From CBDCUI01 sp965223115 (GTDB lineage: Bacteria > Pseudomonadota > Gammaproteobacteria > UBA4575): 64,000 nucleotides of DNA. Below, piece by piece: positions 43,581 through 50,936 of this stretch. The position numbers and the translations under genes are program-made. Positions within the stretch are counted from its first letter, which is position 1, and the number at the start of each line of letters is the position of its first letter. The notes below the pieces were generated by a model, which saw only the letters and a program-made list of their open reading frames with translations, did no database searches and was not told where the DNA came from. Where the stretch lies: positions 2,294,001 to 2,358,000 of the forward strand of contig OZ244982.1 of NCBI GenBank assembly GCA_965223115.1, read 5' to 3'.

Positions 43581-45608
43581 TTAATACCTTACTTTAAAGA
43601 AGCTTTTAAATAGTAATAAAATAATAGTTAGAAAATAAAAAGCTCCACCTCCCCCGCCCCCGCCAGACGAATTAACTACTGTTGAAGTAGAAGATGTAGC
43701 ACTTGAAATAGTGGCTGCAAGGGTTGTCCCAAGACTATTGCTTGCAGAAACCCTATATGTATAGGTTGTACCTTCAACAAGGCTGCTATCAATATAGTTT
43801 GTAGAATTAGCAGCAAGATTATTTTGAATAACGTTAAATACTGTTCCGTTGTCTTCGCTGCGCTCAATTATAAACGCTTGTTCGTTATTACTATTGTCAA
43901 CCCAACTTACCTCAATATCTCCATTACTAAGTGCCGTAGCTTGAATATTACTTGGCGCAGTGGGGGGTGTTATTGGAGCTGTGATGGTCTGTGTTAATTC
44001 AATGATACTGTTTTGTGGTTCAATATCGACTTGCTGTGTAGACCCAGTGTTTTGGTACTCTGTTGTTGAAACAAATTGACCTGTGCCTGTTGCAGTAATC
44101 GTCTCCACAATTTCAAGCGTTTCAGTATTGTTAGCAGCAAGAGAAGATACTGTACATATATATGTTTGACGATCAGTAGCAATAGCACATGCATTTGTGT
44201 TTAACGTTACAGTTGTAAATTCTGTATTAGGGTTATTGGAATCGCTTGAATTTTGTAAGGAGCCTGAAATATTAATATTTGTCAATGCAATGTCAGTTAA
44301 GTTGCTGATATCAAAAGTTCGTACACTTGTATTGCCTTGAGTCAAGACATTAGCTATAGCTGGTACAGCATTTTGCAGATTAATCTGAATATCAATTGGC
44401 TGTTTGTAGCAAGACTGTGTATTAATATGAGAAGTGATGTTTGCAATTGAACACTCGGAAAATTGTGTAGCTGTGGGATTTACAAATGGTGCCATAATGT
44501 AAGGACCATTAGATGGACAAGCTACAGAACTATTTGGGCAAATGTTATTTGCAGCATCTACAATGCCATCCCCATCATGACAAGAACCAAAATTGTGTGC
44601 CATTTCATGGGCTGCAATAACAGCAGCGGCACTGCTACTACCGAAACCCTCATTCACACTTACACCTAGAGCACTACAAGTTGTCGCTAAAAAAGCTAAG
44701 CCTGCTACACCATCCCCAACTACTGCATCATCCAAATCATATCCTGTATACATAGCCCCGACGGTACGTGATACACCAAACAAAGTATTCGCGTTTGCTT
44801 GAATTCTTTGTAAATAAGCACGTGTATCAATTTCTGGTTGGTTGCCATTTGCTAAACTAGGATTTGAGTCAATAATATCTGCAACAGAAAAGGGCAATGA
44901 ATTAGAATAGACATTTACGCTGACATTGTTTAATGCAACGCCTAAACCTCCCGCACCTGTCACAGGTTTAGACTGTCTGTAGAACATATCTGCTTGATCT
45001 AGAGTCTGTAGAGCCCTAATAACCGCATTTGATGCACCTCCGTGAATCGAAACATATTCCGGGTCTAAAGCGAGTGCTACATCTGCAACTAGATTTACGT
45101 TTCCTACAGCAAATGCAACAGGAGGTGTGCCATTGGTATTTGTATCCGTTGTCGCCATTGCAGTAATTTGCATGTCGAGATGTTCTTGCGTGTGAATAGG
45201 GCACATTTTTTGAAGCATTTGTTCTGACAGATTGGCAACCTGAACCAATGAGCTTTGCATGGGATGCGCTGTTTGTTCACTTGTCTTCGAGGCGGTGTTG
45301 TTTATTTCATAGTACTGGCCATAGAAAAAGGCTAGGCCTTTTATACTATCGCCGATTTTGGAAAAAGTTATTAAAGTGTCCGGGTGACCGATAAATCTGC
45401 CACGATAAAAGCTTATATCTATATCTTTATCGTCAATACTAATATCGTCTACGTACTGTATATCTAGTTGTTTGGCAAAATAACTGGGCCAATATTCGAT
45501 CTGATATGACTCGTCATTTATTTCTACGGAAAGAGTTTGATTAGAGTAAGCCGTATTTGAATATATAAACAATAAAATTAGGATTAAACGTAAAAATAAT
45601 TTTTCCAT
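43581..45608 (-). CDS. Secreted metzincin metalloprotease with GlyGly-CTERM tail
   Basis: A 675-residue exported protein: a signal peptide (about 1-22), an N-terminal prodomain-like region, then a reprolysin/M12B-like catalytic domain with the zinc motif HEMAHNFGSCHD (334-345; Glu335 catalytic) and Met-turn IMAP (Met372) amid several cysteines. Next is a region with repeat-like beta structure, a fibronectin type III domain (about 553-640) and a C-terminal sorting signal: Ser, seven Gly, a hydrophobic helix and a basic end. GlyGly-CTERM proteins are cleaved by rhombosortase and exported by type II secretion. A + strand c-di-GMP riboswitch points at its 3' end. Confidence 0.88.
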   Translation of the reverse strand: MEKLFLRLILILLFIYSNTAYSNQTLSVEINDESYQIEYWPSYFAKQLDIQYVDDISIDDKDIDISFYRGRFIGHPDTLITFSKIGDSIKGLAFFYGQYYEINNTASKTSEQTAHPMQSSLVQVANLSEQMLQKMCPIHTQEHLDMQITAMATTDTNTNGTPPVAFAVGNVNLVADVALALDPEYVSIHGGASNAVIRALQTLDQADMFYRQSKPVTGAGGLGVALNNVSVNVYSNSLPFSVADIIDSNPSLANGNQPEIDTRAYLQRIQANANTLFGVSRTVGAMYTGYDLDDAVVGDGVAGLAFLATTCSALGVSVNEGFGSSSAAAVIAAHEMAHNFGSCHDGDGIVDAANNICPNSSVACPSNGPYIMAPFVNPTATQFSECSIANITSHINTQSCYKQPIDIQINLQNAVPAIANVLTQGNTSVRTFDISNLTDIALTNINISGSLQNSSDSNNPNTEFTTVTLNTNACAIATDRQTYICTVSSLAANNTETLEIVETITATGTGQFVSTTEYQNTGSTQQVDIEPQNSIIELTQTITAPITPPTAPSNIQATALSNGDIEVSWVDNSNNEQAFIIERSEDNGTVFNVIQNNLAANSTNYIDSSLVEGTTYTYRVSASNSLGTTLAATISSATSSTSTVVNSSGGGGGGGAFYFLTIILLLFKSFFKVRY

Positions 45609-45637
45609 AAAATGTTAAGTCCAACTCATAATTTTAT

Positions 45638-46216
45638 TTATCGATTCGTTCTCAAATTCGATACAATAAAAGTGAATTCATCATCTGCTAGGTTAGCTTT
45701 GTAGTCTACAGTCACTTGTTTTATGTATCCAAATTCTTCGTCATAGGCAATGATTATATCTTCAGGTTTTTCATTTAATGCTTGTTCAACCAAAGCGAAT
45801 AGCCCTTCGATAGTATTAGAGTCGTTATAATAACTAGGATTCACTGCTTCACCTGTATCTGCATAAAGTACTTCTTTGATTTCGTCGTTAGATATTTGAA
45901 ATATCATCATACGAACGGCATCTGGATCGCAGTAACAAATTTTTTGCATTTCTATTTGGTACTCTTTAATGTTTTTCGATAGCCATTTATCCTTATTAGC
46001 TTGTAGTTCTGCAGCAATATCATTTTTTGATGCTTCTTCTACTTTAATTTGTGTTTCTGCTATTTCTTCTACTTCAATTTTATTTTCTACGTTTTTATCT
46101 TCTTTAGGTCCTCCACAAGCAACCAGAACTAATAAAAAGAAAAATAAAGATATATTTTTTATAATATTGTTGAAGCAAATGAGCTTTAAATATGGATAAT
46201 TATTAGTGGCGATCAT
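45638..46216 (-). CDS. Lipoprotein, DUF6174-like
   Basis: A 192-residue protein from the ATG at 46216, which has a perfect AAGGAG ribosome site eight bases upstream; an in-frame ATG at 46273 lacks one. A long N-terminal region ends in the lipobox LVLVACGG. The mature part has a charged linker, then a domain with KWLSKNIKEYQIEMQKICYC, a late YDEEFGYIKQVTVDY and a D-D-E motif, similar to DUF6174 proteins of unknown role. It is 29 bases upstream of the protease gene on the same strand, so the pair may be co-transcribed. Confidence 0.7.
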   Translation of the reverse strand: MIATNNYPYLKLICFNNIIKNISLFFFLLVLVACGGPKEDKNVENKIEVEEIAETQIKVEEASKNDIAAELQANKDKWLSKNIKEYQIEMQKICYCDPDAVRMMIFQISNDEIKEVLYADTGEAVNPSYYNDSNTIEGLFALVEQALNEKPEDIIIAYDEEFGYIKQVTVDYKANLADDEFTFIVSNLRTNR

Positions 46217-46417
46217 TTTGTACTCCTTGAGCAAAGGCAGAAGCTTGAAAGATTTAAACGGTGTTTTATTCACGATAAAGTGTTTGTAACTGGTTTTAGT
46301 ATCCGTTCTAGTAAGAATATATATGCTTACTAAATAAAATCATAATACTTCAAATAGTTAAGCATAGCGCGTGGTTATAAACTAGTACTTACCGGCGATA
46401 GATACAGAATTTATAAT

Positions 46418-47425
46418 TTAACGGCTATTCGAGTTTAGCCCAACAAATGTGCCACCATTTTGTTCGCACAATGCGCGCATTAGAGTAGCAAAACGTACCC
46501 CCGTGATTTGTTCATTGGCAGGGCGATTAAATTGGATAGGAAAGCCAACGGCATGGATACGAACGAGTCGATTGCCAAGTTTATCTTTTTTATTAATTTG
46601 ATCTACTTCGCGTAATACCGCTTGAATAGAAGGCCCTGTGAACTCATCTCCAAACACATAAAGACTTATTTTTTTGTCTTTTGCATAAAAAGTGCGTATA
46701 GCTGCAGTAATACCTTCTACAGGACTACTGTTACTAAAAGGTTGCCAATTTTTAAGGCGTTTTAGTACTACTTTACGTCGTGCTGGTGTATCAGGAATCC
46801 ATTCGCCTGTATATTGTGAGAACATATACTCACCCATGTCATTCATTACCTGTATACCTTTAACTTTAGGATATACGTTTAGAACTTCGGTGAGCTTTTG
46901 TTGAACTGATCCCCAACCATGATTAAACATACTTCCAGATGTATCAATTATAAAAATGATATATTCGCTATCAATTGGAATTCCCCCTACTGTTGTGTCA
47001 GGCTTGCTACGTGGTGGTAATTGCTGCTCCTGTAAACGACGCATTTCATCTGTTAAGTCTTGTTTCGCTGATGCTAGCTGGCCTTCAATTTTATTTTGAA
47101 TAGCTGCATTATCTTTGGATGCTAAAAACTGCCCTCGAATTGAGGATAGGTCATTTTGTAAACGTGCAACTTTCTCAATTTCTTGTGCAAGTTGTTCCTT
47201 TTTACTTACTAATTCACGATTCAGAATATGAGTGTCTCCACGTATTTGAAATAACTCTTCATGAAGTTTAGCAACAACCTTATCAAGCTTTTCGCTGTAT
47301 TCCTCGAAAATAACAGGCTCGGCAGTTTTAGATAATACTAATAACAATATTAATGCCCCAAAGCCACAACAAACACAATCTAAGAAAGATAAGCTAAATA
47401 TTTCTATATTCCTGCGTTTTTTCAT
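46418..47425 (-). CDS. Membrane-anchored von Willebrand A protein, ExbD/MotB-like anchor (VWA-2)
   Basis: A 335-residue protein. The cytoplasmic start MKKRRNIEIF leads into a single helix with SLSFLDCVCCGFGALIL; Asp16 sits where ExbD, TolR and MotB carry their proton-binding aspartate. A coiled coil (about 38-135) and a VWA domain (about 153-325) follow, with the MIDAS motif DTSGS (161-165) and a later SNSSPVEG and YVFGDEFTG. By topology the VWA domain is periplasmic. It is a paralogue of the next gene (47440), with which it may form a heterodimer. Last gene of the nine-gene cluster. Confidence 0.85.
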   Translation of the reverse strand: MKKRRNIEIFSLSFLDCVCCGFGALILLLVLSKTAEPVIFEEYSEKLDKVVAKLHEELFQIRGDTHILNRELVSKKEQLAQEIEKVARLQNDLSSIRGQFLASKDNAAIQNKIEGQLASAKQDLTDEMRRLQEQQLPPRSKPDTTVGGIPIDSEYIIFIIDTSGSMFNHGWGSVQQKLTEVLNVYPKVKGIQVMNDMGEYMFSQYTGEWIPDTPARRKVVLKRLKNWQPFSNSSPVEGITAAIRTFYAKDKKISLYVFGDEFTGPSIQAVLREVDQINKKDKLGNRLVRIHAVGFPIQFNRPANEQITGVRFATLMRALCEQNGGTFVGLNSNSR

Positions 47426-47439
47426 TTTCTTTTCACTTT

Positions 47440-48531
47440 TTAAGGCCAGTCTTTTGAAGGGCTAAAAAAAGCTCCATTCGATTTTTGTGCTAATTTCCAA
47501 TACAAGCTAGAAGATTCCGGGTCACCTTCCATATGGAAAAGAATAATGTTTACTGGAATCCCAGTCGGTAATTTTTGCAATGCTTTTTGAAAAAGCTTTT
47601 TACGTTCTTTTGCACTTACTTTTGTTCTAAAAGATTTGTTTGATCCTTGTGTAAGTAAACCATCTGTAAGTAGATAAATATTGTCAGGAGGTGGTGATAG
47701 TTTGTCTATACTTGAAAACGCGTTAATAAGACTGGTGCCTTTACCAGGCGCGGTGTTGTGAAAATTATTAACGGCTGTATTTAAATGTTTTGTATTGCCA
47801 GCATCTAACCAATCAGAATCTTCGACACTGTATACAGGCTCGCTTGTTTCGTTAAACGCATAGATTTGGAATTTACTGAATGAAGGGATACGGGTTGTAA
47901 TCCAGTCTACAGTATATAAAACTTGCTGCCATTTAGCTGCACGAATTCTTTCTTCAACAGGTAAATTGCGAAAGCGTAAGACATTGATGATTCTGTCCGC
48001 TAGCATACTAGCCGAAGTGTCGACTAAAATTAAAATGCGTTCGCCCCCCATTTTCAAACCAGTTAAATATTGTCTTTGTCCTTGGCCCGCAAAGTGTCTC
48101 AATCGATCTCCTTGTGCCTTAGCTTTATTTGCCCCACCCTCTAATCGCTGGTTGGCTTCTTCGAGCGATTTCAAATCACTTTTGAGAGAGTTTATGCTCT
48201 CTATTGTTGCTAAAGTTTCATTACGGTGCTGTGCCAATTGAAGCTCATTAAGTTTAATTTTTTCTATTATTTCTCTGGATAGACCCTGTGTTTTTGCGAG
48301 CTCTTGATTAACATCTTGCAATGAGTTTTTTAATTCAACTAAATATTCTTTTCCTTTTAGTGACTCTACATCTAATTTCTCTACTTCGCCTTGTACGACG
48401 TAATTTATTTTTTCTCTTCTTTCAAATGTATTTGCATTGATGATCATAAAAAATAAGATCACAGCACCAAATCCACAAAACATGACATCAAGAAAAGCCA
48501 AGCTGAATACATTAACATTTCGTCGTCTCAT
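47440..48531 (-). CDS. Membrane-anchored von Willebrand A protein, ExbD/MotB-like anchor (VWA-1)
   Basis: A 363-residue paralogue of VWA-2. N-terminus MRRRNVNVFSLAFLDVMFCG, Asp15 in the helix, the shared CGFGA motif, coiled coil (about 40-140), and a VWA domain (about 164-350) with a full MIDAS: DTSAS (171-175), KGTSL and LLTDG. It lies next to the ExbB-like channel subunit gene group, with two bases to the gene before it and 14 to the gene after, so strongly co-expressed. I infer a stator-type subunit whose periplasmic part is a metal-dependent adhesion domain. Confidence 0.85.
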   Translation of the reverse strand: MRRRNVNVFSLAFLDVMFCGFGAVILFFMIINANTFERREKINYVVQGEVEKLDVESLKGKEYLVELKNSLQDVNQELAKTQGLSREIIEKIKLNELQLAQHRNETLATIESINSLKSDLKSLEEANQRLEGGANKAKAQGDRLRHFAGQGQRQYLTGLKMGGERILILVDTSASMLADRIINVLRFRNLPVEERIRAAKWQQVLYTVDWITTRIPSFSKFQIYAFNETSEPVYSVEDSDWLDAGNTKHLNTAVNNFHNTAPGKGTSLINAFSSIDKLSPPPDNIYLLTDGLLTQGSNKSFRTKVSAKERKKLFQKALQKLPTGIPVNIILFHMEGDPESSSLYWKLAQKSNGAFFSPSKDWP

Positions 48532-48532
48532 A

Positions 48533-49867
48533 TTAATTTACACAAATTAAAATCAATTCTATAGAGTGATTGTTAAGTTTCAATCGGTCATCTATTTGAA
48601 CAGGGTATTGATGATCGATGTTTAAGCCATTTAAATATACAGAGCCATTGTTTAAGGCTTCGATGTGTACGGAGAAATCTTTGTTTGTAATCTTACAAGT
48701 ACTATTTTCATCTAAGTGCTGTGAAATATTTATATCGCCTTGTTTGTCATACGTTAGGTAAGCAACTTCAGGTAGAGCATATGCATGTCCATTAATTAAC
48801 ATATGTGTTGGTTTTTTTTGAGTGTCTACGAGTGCGCCTGGATTAAATATTATATTTTTAGCTTCTAAATTAGAATGCTTAAGAGCAGTTGTGTAATGTA
48901 TTTGATTATTTTTTGTTTTTATTTGATCTTTATTTATTATTGCATTTTGTGCAATATCTAAATTATTTAATTGCTTTACAGCACAGCCAGGTAACAGTTC
49001 TAAATACTCGATAAGGCCAAATATTTTTTCACAAGTTGGCGAGCATAAAATTAGGATATTTTTATTTTGTGCTAACGCTGCTAACCCTGAATAGATTTCT
49101 CTGAAAATATTTTGATTAATATCAAGCATGAATTTTTTTTCAAGCTCTACATAATATTCCGTTGAGTTTGAAATGAGTTGACATTTAACAGTTTCCTTTG
49201 AAGTTAAATCAATACACCAATCGCTTAATTTTTCATAAAACACTTGCTCGTCTGCTGCAATATGTAATGGATCAAAACGTGTATCCACTATAAATTTTTG
49301 TGCTATTTGTTTTGCAAAATTATTCGTTACAGATTGAATGCCTTGTTGAATAGTGAAATTAGTGTTTGAGGCTGTGATTGTCCCACCAATTTGTTGTAAT
49401 TCTGTTATTACAGTCTGTTGCTGTAAAACATCTAGATATATTGATTTGTAATTACCAATATTATTTTTTCCAGCAAGCACTGCTTTACTGACAATACCTA
49501 TTACCGGAATAGATGACTTATCACATATCCCTAGTAATAGACCTAAGTCTTGTTTATTAAAAGTATTTGGCACTGCCAAAATAACCTGATCGGCTTCATC
49601 AACTTGCTGCCATACGTGTTGTAAATGCTTAAAGGCAAGTTCTGCATTGCTAATAATATGTTTAGTACTGCTATTGTTCGACAAGCGTGACCAAAAATTT
49701 GTGCTGATTTCGCGTGGGCGAAGATGCGCTTGCTGCTTTGCAATGCTGTCTACAGCAATAGAGCTGTTAGATTCGACTAAAGCAAAACTTTCGCTATCGA
49801 TAAGGATATTATTTTTGTTGCAAACAAGTACACCACTATCATATAAATCTACAACTACTGTTGTCAT
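48533..49867 (-). CDS. Degenerate Hsp70/actin-like ATPase-fold protein with C-terminal FHA-like domain
   Basis: A 444-residue soluble protein. The N-terminal third resembles the actin/Hsp70 nucleotide-binding fold: MTTVVVDLYDSGVLV, VILAVPNTFNKQDLGLLLG (95-113) and PVIGIVSKAVLA (121-132) match the DnaK region with VPAYF..QR and INEPTAAALA. The usual catalytic glycine-rich loops are poor, so ATPase activity is doubtful. The last 90 residues look like an FHA domain (GSVYLNGLNI, then DDRLKLNNHSIEL). It lies between the channel gene and VWA-1. Assignment is by motif only. Confidence 0.6.
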   Translation of the reverse strand: MTTVVVDLYDSGVLVCNKNNILIDSESFALVESNSSIAVDSIAKQQAHLRPREISTNFWSRLSNNSSTKHIISNAELAFKHLQHVWQQVDEADQVILAVPNTFNKQDLGLLLGICDKSSIPVIGIVSKAVLAGKNNIGNYKSIYLDVLQQQTVITELQQIGGTITASNTNFTIQQGIQSVTNNFAKQIAQKFIVDTRFDPLHIAADEQVFYEKLSDWCIDLTSKETVKCQLISNSTEYYVELEKKFMLDINQNIFREIYSGLAALAQNKNILILCSPTCEKIFGLIEYLELLPGCAVKQLNNLDIAQNAIINKDQIKTKNNQIHYTTALKHSNLEAKNIIFNPGALVDTQKKPTHMLINGHAYALPEVAYLTYDKQGDINISQHLDENSTCKITNKDFSVHIEALNNGSVYLNGLNIDHQYPVQIDDRLKLNNHSIELILICVN

Positions 49868-49879
49868 TAGGATTATCTT

Positions 49880-50677
49880 TTATGGAACTTGTAAATGACG
49901 AATTAAATTATTATTGCAATAGCTTTGAGCATCTAAAATAAACTTCTCTTGCATGAGTTGTAATTGATGCACTATGAACATCAATATAATGCTTATACAC
50001 AAAGCAATAAGTGTTGAGTTGAATGCCACCCCAAGACTTTCTGTGACACCTGCAATGTCACCTTCAACCGCTTTGTGAGCTTGACCCAATGCATCACCTA
50101 TACCGCGAACGGTGCCTAAAAAACCAATAGATGGAATTGCCCAAGTAATATATCGAATGATTGACAGTTCTGAATCAAGTCGTTCTGACTCGGTTTCACA
50201 GACAGTGTTGGTCGCCAATGAGGCATCTTGGATGTTCCTAGTTGAACTAAAACGATGTAATGCAATTTGTAATGCTCTTGGCAATAAATAATTATGTTCT
50301 TCAGTAGGCAGAGTTTGTATTTGCCTGGTTAGCTCTCTAGCGTCTTGAGGTAAAAATTTAACTCCATCCTTGGCGTGTAAAATGTCTTTGTCTAATAATT
50401 TGCGCTCTTGAAACAAGGCAGTTGCTTTATAAGACATAATAATTAATGCCCAAAACATAAGAATGAAACATGCTTCTTGTTCATAATCACGTATAAGTAT
50501 ATATATTGACCGTTTAGGCACATAATTTTTGTCTATGTTTATTTGTGCAGCTTGTTGTTCTAGCTCGGCTTCAGCATTTGGACGTATAACAGCAATATAA
50601 GCTGCATGCACAATGATGATGATAATCAGCAAGCTAAATACTTGATATATAAACTCAAAAGAGAAAGCTTTTTTCAT
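49880..50677 (-). CDS. MotA/TolQ/ExbB-family proton channel subunit
   Basis: A 265-residue membrane protein with helices near 11-31, 69-86, 166-184 and 206-228. The conserved core is clear: IPSIGFLGTVRGIGDALG followed by VTESLGVAFNSTLIAL, the two channel-lining helices of ExbB/TolQ/MotA. The cytoplasmic loop (about 87-160) is of TolQ size. No ExbD or TolR gene is adjacent; the two VWA proteins with an aspartate in their helix are the obvious partners. The gene lies 12 bases before the Hsp70-like gene. Confidence 0.88.
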   Translation of the reverse strand: MKKAFSFEFIYQVFSLLIIIIIVHAAYIAVIRPNAEAELEQQAAQINIDKNYVPKRSIYILIRDYEQEACFILMFWALIIMSYKATALFQERKLLDKDILHAKDGVKFLPQDARELTRQIQTLPTEEHNYLLPRALQIALHRFSSTRNIQDASLATNTVCETESERLDSELSIIRYITWAIPSIGFLGTVRGIGDALGQAHKAVEGDIAGVTESLGVAFNSTLIALCISIILMFIVHQLQLMQEKFILDAQSYCNNNLIRHLQVP

Positions 50678-50683
50678 ATTTAA

Positions 50684-50929
50684 TTAAATATCGGTTGGGA
50701 AAGAAATAGGTTTGTCAGCGGAAATCTCTTCACTTGGTATAAACTCTTCAAGTGTTTTTATTTCACTGCGTTTACGAGAACTAATTTTTGGTGTAGGTTT
50801 TATAACAGTATTATTTTTAGACTTGGTTTGCTGCTGTTCAATCGGTTTTTCTTCTGCACTTAATAAAGTTAAGTATATATTTAAAGTAAAAAACAAAACT
50901 GTAAATAAGTAAATTATAAGTTTTTTCAT
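50684..50929 (-). CDS. Small exported or membrane-anchored protein of the cluster
   Basis: An 81-residue protein with an N-terminal signal or anchor (about 4-24), a basic low-complexity linker, and an acidic tail EFIPSEEISADKPISFPTDI. It is packed six bases before the channel gene and eight bases after the PEGA/FGE gene, which argues that it is real. I recognise no family; the tail has the look of a conserved docking peptide. Confidence 0.7.
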   Translation of the reverse strand: MKKLIIYLFTVLFFTLNIYLTLLSAEEKPIEQQQTKSKNNTVIKPTPKISSRKRSEIKTLEEFIPSEEISADKPISFPTDI

Positions 50930-50936
50930 GATTTAC

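Noticed and set aside
44463..44802. + strand frames of 68-69 codons inside the protease as the riboswitch-controlled gene
   Set aside because: They are over 1 kb from the aptamer, lie antisense in a clear coding gene, and show no protein-like features.
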